64,000 nt of DNA from Marinobacter guineae (GTDB lineage Bacteria; Pseudomonadota; Gammaproteobacteria; Pseudomonadales; Oleiphilaceae). Position numbers and translations under genes: made by a program. The DNA is taken from positions 777,030 to 841,029 of the forward strand of contig NZ_KZ319340.1 of assembly GCF_002744735.1 (NCBI RefSeq), given 5' to 3'. Shown here one piece after another: positions 41,062 through 49,015 of the stretch; positions within the stretch are counted from its first letter, which is position 1; every line of letters begins with the position of its first letter. A model generated the notes under the pieces. That model saw nothing but the letters and a program-made list of their open reading frames with translations. It made no database searches and had not been told where the DNA came from.

Positions 41062-41988
41062 ATGTTTGATGGCTACACCAGCAGTGAATTGATGTCGATA
41101 TTTGCCATGCAGGGGTTTGCCGGGCTCTCCCTGTTTTCAGTGTTCGTACTGATGGCTCTGGGCCTGACGATCATCTTTGGTCAGATGGGCGTGATCAATA
41201 TGGCTCACGGGGAGTTCATGATCCTCGGCGCCTACACAACCTACCTGACTTCGGGTTTTTTCCAGTCTTATTTGCCGGGGCTTTTTGGAGGCTACTTCTT
41301 TGTCGCCATGATCCTGGCTTTCCTGGTCTGCGCCGCCTTAGGGGCGCTCGTTGAGTGGCTCATGATACGCCACCTCTATCATCGACCGCTCGATACCCTG
41401 CTGGCGACCTGGGGCCTGAGCCTGATCATGCAGCAGGCCTATCGTTCCATCTTTGGCGCCCGGGAAGTGGGTGTCGAACTGCCTGAGTGGATGCTGGGCG
41501 CCTTCCAGGTGACGGACTTGGTGGAACTGCCGATTAACGGCCTGTTCGTCATGATTATTGCCCTTTCTATTGCCGTTGGGCTCTACCTCCTCATGTACCG
41601 CTCCGGCTACGGCAAGAAAGTACGCGCCGTGGTGCAGAACCGCCCCATGGCCGAAGCGGTGGGTATCAACAGTGCGGGTATCGACCGGGCCACCTTTGCC
41701 CTCGGGTGTGGCATCGCCGGTGTCGCGGGCGCTGCGTTCACCATGATCGGGTCAACGGGCCCGTCCTCCGGCCAGGCCTACATCGTCGATACCTTCCTGG
41801 TGGTGGTGTTTGGCGGCGCGCAGAGCCTGATTGGCACCATTGTGTCTGCCTTCGGCATCTCCCAGGCCCAGTCCACCATGGAGTTTTTCCTCAGTGGTTC
41901 CATGGCCAAGGTACTCACCCTGCTGTTCGTCATCGGCATTCTGATGCTGCGTCCGGAAGGACTCATGGCCCTCAAGGTCCGTCGTTAG
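41062..41988 (+). CDS. urtB: Urea/amide ABC transporter permease UrtB-like
   Basis: A 308-residue LivH-type permease with about eight helices. The N-terminal block GLTIIFGQMGVINMAHGEFMILGAY is diagnostic for branched-chain and urea importers, as is GYGKKVRAVVQNRPMAEAVGIN, the ATPase-coupling loop. It lacks the long N-terminal periplasmic extension found in pseudomonad UrtB. urtC starts 9 bases after the stop. Confidence 0.92.
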   Translation: MFDGYTSSELMSIFAMQGFAGLSLFSVFVLMALGLTIIFGQMGVINMAHGEFMILGAYTTYLTSGFFQSYLPGLFGGYFFVAMILAFLVCAALGALVEWLMIRHLYHRPLDTLLATWGLSLIMQQAYRSIFGAREVGVELPEWMLGAFQVTDLVELPINGLFVMIIALSIAVGLYLLMYRSGYGKKVRAVVQNRPMAEAVGINSAGIDRATFALGCGIAGVAGAAFTMIGSTGPSSGQAYIVDTFLVVVFGGAQSLIGTIVSAFGISQAQSTMEFFLSGSMAKVLTLLFVIGILMLRPEGLMALKVRR

Positions 41989-41997
41989 GAGATTGTG

Positions 41998-43197
41998 ATG
42001 AAAACTTCATCCCCAATGAAATGGTTTGTCTCCCGCGAGGGACTGTATTACCTGGGACTGGCGGCGCTGCTGGTCGTCATTCTGCCACTGATCCTGGATC
42101 CGTTCCGCCTGAACATGGTGGGCAAGTACCTGACCTACGCCTTCGTCGCGATTGGGCTGGTGATGTGCTGGGGTAAGGCCGGCATCCTCAGTCTTGGACA
42201 GGGCGTGTTCTTTGGCCTCGGTGGCTACTGCATGGCCATGTTCCTGAAACTGGAGGCTTCCACACCGGAGGCCACCGCCATCCAGTCCACCCCCGGTATT
42301 CCGGACTTCATGGACTGGAACCAGCTCACCGAGCTGCCCTGGTTCTGGGAACCGTTCCACAGCTTCTCGTTCACCCTGTTGGCGGTGATCGGTGTGCCGG
42401 TGTTGCTGGCCTTCGTCATCGGACTCGCCATGTTCACCCGGCGGGTCGGTGGCGTGTATTTCGCCATCATCACCCAGGCCATCGCCGCCGTCCTGACCAT
42501 CCTGATCATCGGGCAGCAGGGCTTCACCGGTGGCGTCAACGGCATTACCGACCTGCAGACCCTGAAGGGCTGGGACATTCGAACCGACGAAGCCCGGAAC
42601 ATCCTTTACTTCGTCTGCGTCGGCATGCTGTTCCTGGTCCTGTTTGTGGCGCGCTTTGTCCAGAACAGCAAACTGGGCCGCATCCTGGTGGCCATGAACG
42701 CTCAGGAAACCCGGGTACGTTTCTCCGGTTATGACGTGGCCGCATTCAAGATCTTCGTGTTCTGCCTGGCCGCCGCGTTTGCCGGTGTCGGTGGCGCCAT
42801 GTTCACCCTGATTGTTGGCTTCATGTCGCCTTCGTTCATCGGCATCGTCGGCTCCATCGAAATGGTCATTTTCTGTGCCCTGGGCGGCCGGTTGTCCATC
42901 CTCGGTGCCGTCTACGGTGCGCTGCTGGTCAATGCGGCCAAGAGCGGGTTTTCGGAATCCTTCCCGGAACTCTGGCCCTTCGCCATGGGCGCCCTGTTCA
43001 TCGGCGTGGTACTGGCCTTCCCGAATGGTATGGCCGGTCTTTACCAGACCTACGTGATGCCCCTGGAAGACAAGATCTTCAAGCGCAAGAAGGTTGAAGC
43101 CGTAGCCGCCGCTGAACCTGAAGCCACCAAGCCGGTCGCGAAGAAGACCGATGATTACGATCCGATGATCGATTCCTACAGCCCGGAGAAATCGTGA
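41998..43197 (+). CDS. urtC: Urea/amide ABC transporter permease UrtC-like
   Basis: A 399-residue LivM-type permease. The ATG at 41998 has AGGAG at 6-base spacing; the in-frame GTG three bases earlier is less likely. Blocks KAGILSLGQGVFFGLGGYCMAM and LGRILVAMNAQETRVRFSGYD are typical of UrtC. The last roughly 40 residues are a charged tail (KRKKVEAVAAAEPEATKPVAKK) of unknown role. Its stop overlaps the start of urtD (TGATG). Confidence 0.92.
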   Translation: MKTSSPMKWFVSREGLYYLGLAALLVVILPLILDPFRLNMVGKYLTYAFVAIGLVMCWGKAGILSLGQGVFFGLGGYCMAMFLKLEASTPEATAIQSTPGIPDFMDWNQLTELPWFWEPFHSFSFTLLAVIGVPVLLAFVIGLAMFTRRVGGVYFAIITQAIAAVLTILIIGQQGFTGGVNGITDLQTLKGWDIRTDEARNILYFVCVGMLFLVLFVARFVQNSKLGRILVAMNAQETRVRFSGYDVAAFKIFVFCLAAAFAGVGGAMFTLIVGFMSPSFIGIVGSIEMVIFCALGGRLSILGAVYGALLVNAAKSGFSESFPELWPFAMGALFIGVVLAFPNGMAGLYQTYVMPLEDKIFKRKKVEAVAAAEPEATKPVAKKTDDYDPMIDSYSPEKS

Positions 43198-43955
43198 TGA
43201 GCGCAGCCAAGAGCAAGAGCCGTGATTTCCTGCTGGCGGTCGAGGGCCTGACCGTATCCTTCGATGGCTTCAAGGCCGTGGATGACCTGTCCTTCTACCT
43301 CGATCCCAAGGAGATCCGGGTCATCATCGGCCCCAACGGCGCCGGTAAAACCACGGTACTGGACCTGATCTGTGGCAAGACCAAAGCCACCGCCGGGTCC
43401 ATCAAGTTTGCCGGCAAGGAGCTGACCAGACTCAAGGAACACCAGATCGTTCATTCGGGCGTGGGCCGTAAATTCCAGACCCCGTCGGTGTTTGAGGACC
43501 TGACCGTGTTCGAAAACCTCGAAGTGTCTTACCCAAAGGCTCACAGCGTGATGGGGGCGCTGGCCTTCAAGCGCGACAAGGTGGTCATTGAAGCCGTGGA
43601 AGAGGTGGCGGAAACCATCTTCCTCACCGACGCCCTGAACGAGCCGGCGGCCTCGCTCAGCCACGGCCAGAAGCAGTGGCTGGAGATCGGCATGCTGCTG
43701 ATCCAGAAGCCGGATTTGCTGATGCTGGACGAGCCGGTGGCCGGTATGTCGGTCACGGAGCGGAAGAAAACCGCCGAGCTGCTCAAGGTGATCACCAAGG
43801 ACCATACGGTTCTGGTGATCGAGCATGACATGCAGTTTGTCGGCGACATCGCCGACCGGGTCACGGTCATGCATCAGGGCAAGGTTCTATCTGAAGGGTC
43901 CATCGAGCACGTGAAGGCGGACCCGAAAGTCATCGAAGTCTACCTGGGGCACTGA
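43197..43955 (+). CDS. urtD: Urea/amide ABC transporter ATP-binding protein UrtD-like
   Basis: A 252-residue LivG-type ATPase: Walker A GPNGAGKTTVLDLICG, signature ASLSHGQKQWLEIGMLL (typical SHGQKQWLEIGM of UrtD) and Walker B LLMLDEPVAGM. The start is taken as the ATG overlapping the urtC stop; a GTG three bases upstream is also in frame. urtE begins 2 bases after its stop, so the four importer genes are tightly coupled. Confidence 0.94.
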   Translation: MSAAKSKSRDFLLAVEGLTVSFDGFKAVDDLSFYLDPKEIRVIIGPNGAGKTTVLDLICGKTKATAGSIKFAGKELTRLKEHQIVHSGVGRKFQTPSVFEDLTVFENLEVSYPKAHSVMGALAFKRDKVVIEAVEEVAETIFLTDALNEPAASLSHGQKQWLEIGMLLIQKPDLLMLDEPVAGMSVTERKKTAELLKVITKDHTVLVIEHDMQFVGDIADRVTVMHQGKVLSEGSIEHVKADPKVIEVYLGH

Positions 43956-43957
43956 TC

Positions 43958-44647
43958 ATGCTGAGCGTCAAAAATCATTCGGTGGCCTATGGCCAGAGCA
44001 CCATCATCGAGGACCTGAACCTCGATGTGGAGAAAAACGAGATTGTCGCCGTGGTGGGTCGTAACGGCATGGGCAAGACCACGCTGATGAAATCCCTGGT
44101 GGGGATGACGCCGACCAGGGGCGGAGAAGTCAGCCTCGACGGCACCAATATCTCCAACCTCAAGAGCTTCCAGCGGGTTCGTGCCGGGATCGGTTTTGTG
44201 CCCCAGGGGCGGATGATTTTTCCCACCCTGACGGTGCGGGAAAACATCGAGACGGCCTTGGCGGCGGTGGGCGAGAAGAAGGTGCCCGAGGATCTGTACG
44301 AGCTGTTCCCGGTGCTCAAGGAAATGCAGAGCCGGCGCGGCGGCAACCTATCCGGCGGCCAGCAGCAACAGCTGGCCATCGCCCGGGCCCTGGCCACTCG
44401 GCCCAAGGTGCTGCTGCTGGACGAACCCACCGAAGGCATCCAGCCCAACATCATCAAAGAGATCGCCAAGACGTTGCGGAAGATTCGCGATGAGCGCGGG
44501 CTGTCGATTGTGGTGTCGGAGCAGGTGCTGAGCTTTGTGATGGACGCGGCGGACCGGATTCTGGTGATCGAGAAGGGCGCCATCGTGCATGAAGAGAACC
44601 GGGCCGACGCGGACCAGGACAAGATTGCCAGCTATCTGGCCGTTTAG
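43958..44647 (+). CDS. urtE: Urea/amide ABC transporter ATP-binding protein UrtE-like
   Basis: A 229-residue LivF-type ATPase with Walker A GRNGMGKTTLMKSLVG, the MTPTRGGEVSLDGTNI block of UrtE, signature NLSGGQQQQLAIARALA and Walker B VLLLDEPTEGIQPNI. Last gene of the importer. A large nested inverted repeat separates it from amiE. Confidence 0.94.
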   Translation: MLSVKNHSVAYGQSTIIEDLNLDVEKNEIVAVVGRNGMGKTTLMKSLVGMTPTRGGEVSLDGTNISNLKSFQRVRAGIGFVPQGRMIFPTLTVRENIETALAAVGEKKVPEDLYELFPVLKEMQSRRGGNLSGGQQQQLAIARALATRPKVLLLDEPTEGIQPNIIKEIAKTLRKIRDERGLSIVVSEQVLSFVMDAADRILVIEKGAIVHEENRADADQDKIASYLAV

Positions 44648-44665
44648 TTTGGTGCAAGCCGCTGC

Positions 44666-44761
44666 GGCGGGGCACTTCTTCCGAAACACGCCGTGAATAC
44701 ATCCATGTAGTCTCGGATGCGGCATCCCTGCCGCATACGGTTTCGGAAGAAGTGCCCCGCC
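44666..44761. repeat. Nested inverted repeat between urtE and amiE
   Basis: A perfect 22-bp inverted repeat (44666-44687, beginning GGCGGGGCACTTCTTCC, and 44740-44761) encloses 52 bases. Inside are two more hairpins: TACA/TGTA (44698-44709) and a perfect 8-bp ATGCGGCA/TGCCGCAT (44717-44736) with a TCCC loop. As RNA it would fold into a long stem capped by a branched head. No T-run follows, so it is not a standard terminator. It may stop or protect the transcript end between importer and amidase, or be a mobile intergenic element. Confidence 0.8.
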
Positions 44762-44805
44762 CCATCGGCCCAAAATTCTGAGTAAGATTTTCGGGAGAGT
44801 AACTT

Positions 44806-45852
44806 ATGAGACACGGTGATATTTCCAGCAGTAACGATACCGTTGGCGTGGCGGTGGTGAACTACAAGATGCCCCGCTTGCACAGCAAAGACGATGTGCT
44901 TGATAACGCCCGCAAGATTGCCGAGATGATAAAGGGCATGAAAGTGGGCCTGCCGGGTATGGATCTGGTGGTGTTTCCGGAATACAGCACCATGGGCATC
45001 ATGTACGACAACGACGAAATGATGGAGACAGCTGCCACCATTCCGGGGGACGAAACCGCGATCTTCGCCGCCGCCTGCCGTGAAGCCAATACCTGGGGTG
45101 TGTTTTCACTGACCGGCGAGCGCCATGAAGACCACCCCAAAAAGGCGCCATACAACACGTTGGTTCTGATCAACAACGAAGGCGAGATTGTCCAGAAGTA
45201 CCGCAAGTGCATTCCCTGGTGCCCGATCGAAGGCTGGTACCCCGGAGACACCACCTACGTGACCGAAGGCCCCAAGGGCATGAAGATCAGCCTGATCATC
45301 TGTGACGATGGCAACTACCCGGAGATCTGGCGCGACTGCGCCATGAAGGGGGCGGAGTTGATCGTGCGCTGCCAGGGCTACATGTACCCGGCCAAGGAAC
45401 AACAGGTGATGATGGCCAAGAGCATGGCTTGGGCCAACAACTGCTATGTGGCAGTGGCCAACGCCTCTGGCTTTGACGGTGTCTATTCCTACTTCGGGCA
45501 TTCCGCAATCATTGGTTTTGATGGCCGAACCCTCGGAGAATGTGGTGAGGAAGACATGGGCATACAGTACGCCCAGCTTTCGGTTAGCCAGATCCGCGAT
45601 GCTCGTGCCAACGACCAGTCCCAGAACCACCTGTTCAAGCTGCTGCACCGCGGTTACACCGGCGTGCATGCATCTGGTGACGGCGACAAGGGTGTGGCTG
45701 ACTGCCCGTTTGAGTTCTATCGCACCTGGGTGATGGACGCGCAGAAGGCGCAGGAAAACGTGGAAGCCATGACCCGCAAAACCGTGGGCACCGCCGAGTG
45801 CCCGGTGGGGGAACTGCCGTTCGATGGCAAGGAAAAATCCGCAGGGGCTTAA
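44806..45852 (+). CDS. amiE: Aliphatic amidase (acylamide amidohydrolase)
   Basis: AmiE hydrolyses acetamide, propionamide and similar short amides to acid and ammonia. The 348-residue protein closely follows Pseudomonas aeruginosa AmiE from the first residues ([20 protein letters not shown]). The nitrilase triad is Glu59 ([10 protein letters not shown]), Lys134 ([18 protein letters not shown]) and Cys166 ([14 protein letters not shown]). Formamidase AmiF is a relative, but the N-terminus and length fit AmiE. The similarity to AmiE is high compared with other genes here, so horizontal transfer is possible. Shine-Dalgarno GGGAGAG precedes the start. Confidence 0.95.
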   Translation: MRHGDISSSNDTVGVAVVNYKMPRLHSKDDVLDNARKIAEMIKGMKVGLPGMDLVVFPEYSTMGIMYDNDEMMETAATIPGDETAIFAAACREANTWGVFSLTGERHEDHPKKAPYNTLVLINNEGEIVQKYRKCIPWCPIEGWYPGDTTYVTEGPKGMKISLIICDDGNYPEIWRDCAMKGAELIVRCQGYMYPAKEQQVMMAKSMAWANNCYVAVANASGFDGVYSYFGHSAIIGFDGRTLGECGEEDMGIQYAQLSVSQIRDARANDQSQNHLFKLLHRGYTGVHASGDGDKGVADCPFEFYRTWVMDAQKAQENVEAMTRKTVGTAECPVGELPFDGKEKSAGA

Positions 45853-45867
45853 GCCCGGGAGGCGTTG

Positions 45868-46911
45868 ATGCCGTTTATCAACGAACGGCTGGAAGCCAAC
45901 CGGGAATCCATTGAGAAGGACCGGGCCGCCTCAGGCCCGGTTCGTGCTTCCCGGTTCCGCTTCGAGCCCGAAGCCGTGATGGCCCGCCTGCGGGACAAGA
46001 TTGTGGGCCAGGATGAGGCCCTCGCGGCCATGGAATCCATGCTGGTGCGGGTGAAAGCCGATATCGGTGAAGAAAACCGGCCGCTGGCGGTGCACCTGTT
46101 CCTTGGCCCCACCGGGGTGGGTAAAACCGAAACCGTGCGCCTGATCGCCGAAGCCATCCACGGCAACCGCGATGGCCTGTGCCGCATCGACATGAACACC
46201 CTGGCCCAAGAGCATTACGCCGCAGCACTCACCGGCGCACCGCCGGGCTATGTCGGCAGCAAGGAAGGCCACAGCCTGTTCGATCTGGACAAGGTGCAGG
46301 GCTCGTTCAGCAAGCCCGGCATAGTGCTGTTTGATGAAATCGAGAAAGCCAGCAAGGAAGTGGTCCGCACCCTGCTGAATGTGCTGGATACCGGCCGGCT
46401 GGTGTTCCCCTCCGGCAATCGGGAGATCGACTTCCGCAACACCCTGATCTTTATGACCAGCAACGCCGGGGCGCTGGATGCCGAGGCGCACGAACAGACT
46501 TATCAAAGCGGCTGGCGACGCTGGCTCGGGTTCTCCCCCGGAAAGGCCGAAGCCATAAGGGATACCGCCCTGCGCCGGCATTTCGATCCGGAATTCCTTA
46601 ACCGTATTGACCAGATCCTCACCTTCAATCGCCTCACCGAGAACTGGCTGGAGGCCCTGCTGGACATCGAGCTGGCGGGCCTTAACCGCCGGCTGGCCAA
46701 AAAGCACGCGGAGCTGTCGTTGTCGCCGGAGCTGCGCGCAGAGCTGTGCCGAGGCTACGACGCCCGCTATGGCGCCCGGGAAATGCTGCGGGCGTTCCGG
46801 CAGCGCCTGGAACCGGCCGTTGCCAGGGCGTTGCTGGCGCATCCGGACTGCCAGCGGTTTGAAGCCAGCTTGGAAAACAGAGAAGTGACCGTGCACCAAT
46901 ACGTCGAATGA
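45868..46911 (+). CDS. amiB: ClpB/ClpX-like AAA+ ATPase of the amidase operon (AmiB-like)
   Basis: 347 residues with a single AAA+ module: KIVGQDEALAAMESMLVRVK, Walker A GPTGVGKTETVRLIAE, Walker B VLFDEIEKASKEVVR, sensor LIFMTSNAGALDAEAHEQ, arginine region DPEFLNRIDQI and a ClpB D2-small-like C-terminal domain. The N-domain and first ring of ClpA/ClpB are missing and no ClpP-binding loop was recognised. I use the ATG with GGGAGG five bases ahead; a TTG three bases earlier is in frame. In P. aeruginosa a similar gene, amiB, follows amiE and has a suggested chaperone or transport role that is not settled. Gap to amiE is 15 bases. Confidence 0.87.
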   Translation: MPFINERLEANRESIEKDRAASGPVRASRFRFEPEAVMARLRDKIVGQDEALAAMESMLVRVKADIGEENRPLAVHLFLGPTGVGKTETVRLIAEAIHGNRDGLCRIDMNTLAQEHYAAALTGAPPGYVGSKEGHSLFDLDKVQGSFSKPGIVLFDEIEKASKEVVRTLLNVLDTGRLVFPSGNREIDFRNTLIFMTSNAGALDAEAHEQTYQSGWRRWLGFSPGKAEAIRDTALRRHFDPEFLNRIDQILTFNRLTENWLEALLDIELAGLNRRLAKKHAELSLSPELRAELCRGYDARYGAREMLRAFRQRLEPAVARALLAHPDCQRFEASLENREVTVHQYVE

Positions 46912-46938
46912 CGTAGGCACCGGGGGCATTTCGCGAAT
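46900..46938. promoter_or_regulatory. Amide-regulon element upstream of fmdA
   Basis: TACGTCGAATGACGTA (46900-46915) is a perfect 6-bp inverted repeat with a 4-base spacer; it overlaps the stop of amiB. GGGG and GCGAAT follow at the same distances as in the urtA element, with 13 of 22 bases identical in the part after the repeat. CCGGGG (46920-46925) and CCCCGG (46943-46948) form another possible stem over it. A GATAGT at 46961-46966 is a possible -10 box. The duplicate suggests fmdAB has its own regulated promoter. Confidence 0.6.
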
Positions 46939-47015
46939 ACCTCCCCGGCGCCGGATTTCGGATAGTGAAGCTGTTACCTAAACGTGCAAGCCAATAATTC
47001 CAAGGAGCCTCCGCT

Positions 47016-48248
47016 ATGGCTGAAACCATTATCAAGATCGATCTGAACAAGTCGGCCTACGAGAACGACAAAATTCACAACCGCTGGCACCCGGACATCC
47101 CTCTGGTGGCGACCGTCAAGCCGGGCGATGATTTCATCGTGGAGTGCTACGACTGGACGGGCGGACAGATCAAGAACGATGACAACGCCGACGACGTGCG
47201 CGACGTGGATCTCAGCCAGGTGCACTTCCTGTCTGGCCCGATTGGCGTGGAAGGCGCGGAGCCCGGCGACCTGCTGGAAGTGGACATCCTCGACATCGGC
47301 ACCTTCGAAGAGAGCCAGTGGGGCTTTAACGGCTTCTTCTCAAAGCAGAACGGCGGTGGCTTCCTGACCGAACACTTCCCTGAAGCTCAGAAATCCATCT
47401 GGGACTTCAACGGCATGTTTACCAAGTCCCGCCACATCCCCAACGTGGAATTTGCCGGCCTGATTCACCCGGGCCTGATCGGGTGTTTGCCGTCCAAAGA
47501 GCTGCTGGACACCTGGAACAAGCGTGAGGCCGGACTGGTCGCGACGGATCCCGAGCGCGTACCGGAATTGGCAACCCTGCCAGACGGTTCAACCGCTCAC
47601 ATGGGGAAAATGACCGGTGAGGCCGCCAAGGCCGCCGGTGCCGAAGCAGCCCGTACGGTTCCGCCCCGTGAGCACGGCGGTAACTGTGACATCAAAGACC
47701 TTTCCCGTGGCTCCAAGGTGTACTTCCCGGTGTACGTGGACGGTGCCGGCCTCTCTGTTGGCGACCTGCACTTCAGCCAGGGCGACGGTGAAATCACCTT
47801 CTGTGGCGCCATCGAAATGGCCGGCTGGATTCACCTGCGGGTGAATCTGATCAAAGACGGCGTGAAGAAGTACGGCATCAAGAACCCGGTGTTCAAGCCC
47901 AGCCCGATCAAGCCCCGTTACGATGATTACGTCATCTTTGAAGGCATCTCGGTGGATGAAGACGGCGGCCAGCATTATCTGGACGTGCACGTGGCCTATC
48001 GCCAGGCCTGCCTGAACGCCATCGAATACATGACCAAGTTCGGTTACACCAAGGCCCAGGCCTATGCGATTCTCGGCTGTGCACCGGTGGAAGGCCACAT
48101 CAGTGGGGTGGTGGACATCCCCAACGCCTGCGCCACGCTCTGGCTGCCAACGGGCATCTTTGATTTCGACATCAACCCGTCGGCGGATGGTCCCCAGAAG
48201 AAAGTCAGTGGGGGCATGGATGTGCCGCTGTCGAAAGACAAGGAGTAA
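47016..48248 (+). CDS. fmdA: Formamidase (acetamidase/formamidase family)
   Basis: FmdA hydrolyses formamide to formate and ammonia. The 410-residue protein has the family blocks HNRWHPDIPLVATVKPGDDF, LSGPIGVEGAEPGDLLEVDI, PPREHGGNCDIKDLSRGSKVYFPVY and GDGEITFCGAIEMAG, as in Methylophilus methylotrophus FmdA. It is unrelated to the nitrilase-type AmiE, so the locus has two different amidase folds that together cover formamide and short aliphatic amides. fmdB follows after 5 bases. Confidence 0.95.
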   Translation: MAETIIKIDLNKSAYENDKIHNRWHPDIPLVATVKPGDDFIVECYDWTGGQIKNDDNADDVRDVDLSQVHFLSGPIGVEGAEPGDLLEVDILDIGTFEESQWGFNGFFSKQNGGGFLTEHFPEAQKSIWDFNGMFTKSRHIPNVEFAGLIHPGLIGCLPSKELLDTWNKREAGLVATDPERVPELATLPDGSTAHMGKMTGEAAKAAGAEAARTVPPREHGGNCDIKDLSRGSKVYFPVYVDGAGLSVGDLHFSQGDGEITFCGAIEMAGWIHLRVNLIKDGVKKYGIKNPVFKPSPIKPRYDDYVIFEGISVDEDGGQHYLDVHVAYRQACLNAIEYMTKFGYTKAQAYAILGCAPVEGHISGVVDIPNACATLWLPTGIFDFDINPSADGPQKKVSGGMDVPLSKDKE

Positions 48249-48253
48249 GCGCC

Positions 48254-48607
48254 ATGCCTGTGTACGACTACAAGTGCCGGGAGCACGGCCTGTTCAATAC
48301 CCTGGCAACCATGGACGATGCAGCCAAGCCGGCGGAGTGTCCGACCTGCAAGTCGCTGTCGCCGCGAGTGATCATGCTGCCATCGCACATTGCGGGCATG
48401 GACCCGGCGAAACGCGCGGCCGAAGAGAGAAATGAACGCTCTCGCCACGAGCCCGTGTTTTCTACCGCGGATCGGAGAGCACACGACAAGGAGCACAGCC
48501 GCAGCTGCGGTTGTGGTTCTCTAAAACCCGGCAAGTCCATGCTGTTCTACACCGCCGACGGGAACAAAATGTTCCCTTCCATGCGACCCTGGATGATCAG
48601 CCACTAA
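48254..48607 (+). CDS. fmdB: FmdB-type zinc ribbon protein
   Basis: A 117-residue protein with the N-terminal FmdB zinc ribbon: MPVYDYKCREHGLF, AECPTCKSLSPRVIML. The first zinc pair is reduced to one cysteine and a histidine (CREH) in place of CxxC, and a second cysteine cluster SRSCGCGSLKPG lies near residue 84. In Methylophilus fmdB affects formamidase expression, by an unclear mechanism. It ends the amide cluster before a strong terminator. Confidence 0.9.
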   Translation: MPVYDYKCREHGLFNTLATMDDAAKPAECPTCKSLSPRVIMLPSHIAGMDPAKRAAEERNERSRHEPVFSTADRRAHDKEHSRSCGCGSLKPGKSMLFYTADGNKMFPSMRPWMISH

Positions 48608-48636
48608 TCAACCGATATTGAGTCGGTCACGTGTTT

Positions 48637-48658
48637 GGCTCCTTAGGGGGCCTTTTTT
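48637..48658 (+). terminator. Rho-independent terminator after fmdB
   Basis: GGCTCC, loop TTAG, GGGGCC (one G-U pair) and six Ts. Closes the amide cluster. Confidence 0.85.
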
Positions 48659-48669
48659 ATTGCCCCGCC

Positions 48670-48698
48670 TTGTCCCTCCTGAATATCGTGTATATAGT
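48670..48698 (+). promoter_or_regulatory. Predicted nrdAB promoter
   Basis: TTGTCC (48670-48675), 17 bases, TATAGT (48693-48698). The -10 box lies inside the first NrdR-like box and a start near 48705 would place the whole cobalamin riboswitch on the transcript. Confidence 0.5.
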
Positions 48699-48732
48699 GT
48701 TTTCATCCTTGGTCAAACACCAGATGTTGTTT
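48685..48732. promoter_or_regulatory. Pair of NrdR boxes
   Basis: Box 1 ATCGTGTATATAGTGT (48685-48700) and box 2 ACACCAGATGTTGTTT (48717-48732) each match the NrdR consensus acaCwAtATaTwGtgt at about 12 of 16 positions. They start 32 bases apart, three helical turns, the usual spacing of NrdR pairs. NrdR would repress nrdAB when dATP is plentiful. Confidence 0.6.
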
Positions 48733-48740
48733 TTTTGAGC

Positions 48741-48893
48741 ATCTTGGTATCGGGAATCCGGTGAGACTCCGGAACTGACGCGCAGCGGTATTGGGGAACA
48801 AGCGGGGCATCAAGACACTGGCGCAAACCGGGAAGTCGCCACGCAAGGCCGAATCGAGAGATTCACGCCCCTGAGTCCGAAGACCTGCCAGGG
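48741..48893 (+). ncRNA. Cobalamin (adenosylcobalamin) riboswitch upstream of nrdAB
   Basis: The leader contains the conserved blocks of the B12 riboswitch: GGGAATCCGGTG with the paired ACTCCGGAACTGACGCG (48752-48783) and the B12 box AGTCCGAAGACCTGCC (48874-48889). It should turn off nrdAB when adenosylcobalamin is plentiful. This is known where a cell also has the B12-dependent class II reductase NrdJ, which would be elsewhere in this genome. Between the aptamer and nrdA lies a long hairpin (48904-48983), a likely expression platform. Confidence 0.92.
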
Positions 48894-48903
48894 AATATCA
48901 CTG

Positions 48904-48983
48904 CACCTTCGCGTATAAGGTGAGCAGAGTCGTAGGTCGGACCTGTGATGAGACCGCTCCGACTCTCTGCCTACGCGAAGGTG
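48904..48983 (+). ncRNA. Long hairpin between the riboswitch and nrdA
   Basis: CACCTTCGCGTA (48904-48915) pairs perfectly with TACGCGAAGGTG (48972-48983); inside, GCAGAGTCG (48924-48932) can pair with CGACTC-TCTGC (48960-48970) with a small bulge. There is no T-run after it. The nrdA Shine-Dalgarno (CAGGAGA, about 49003-49009) lies 20 bases further. It is probably part of the riboswitch output or an mRNA-stability element. Confidence 0.65.
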
Positions 48984-49015
48984 AAAGGAATCAACGCGTA
49001 TTCAGGAGAACTCAC

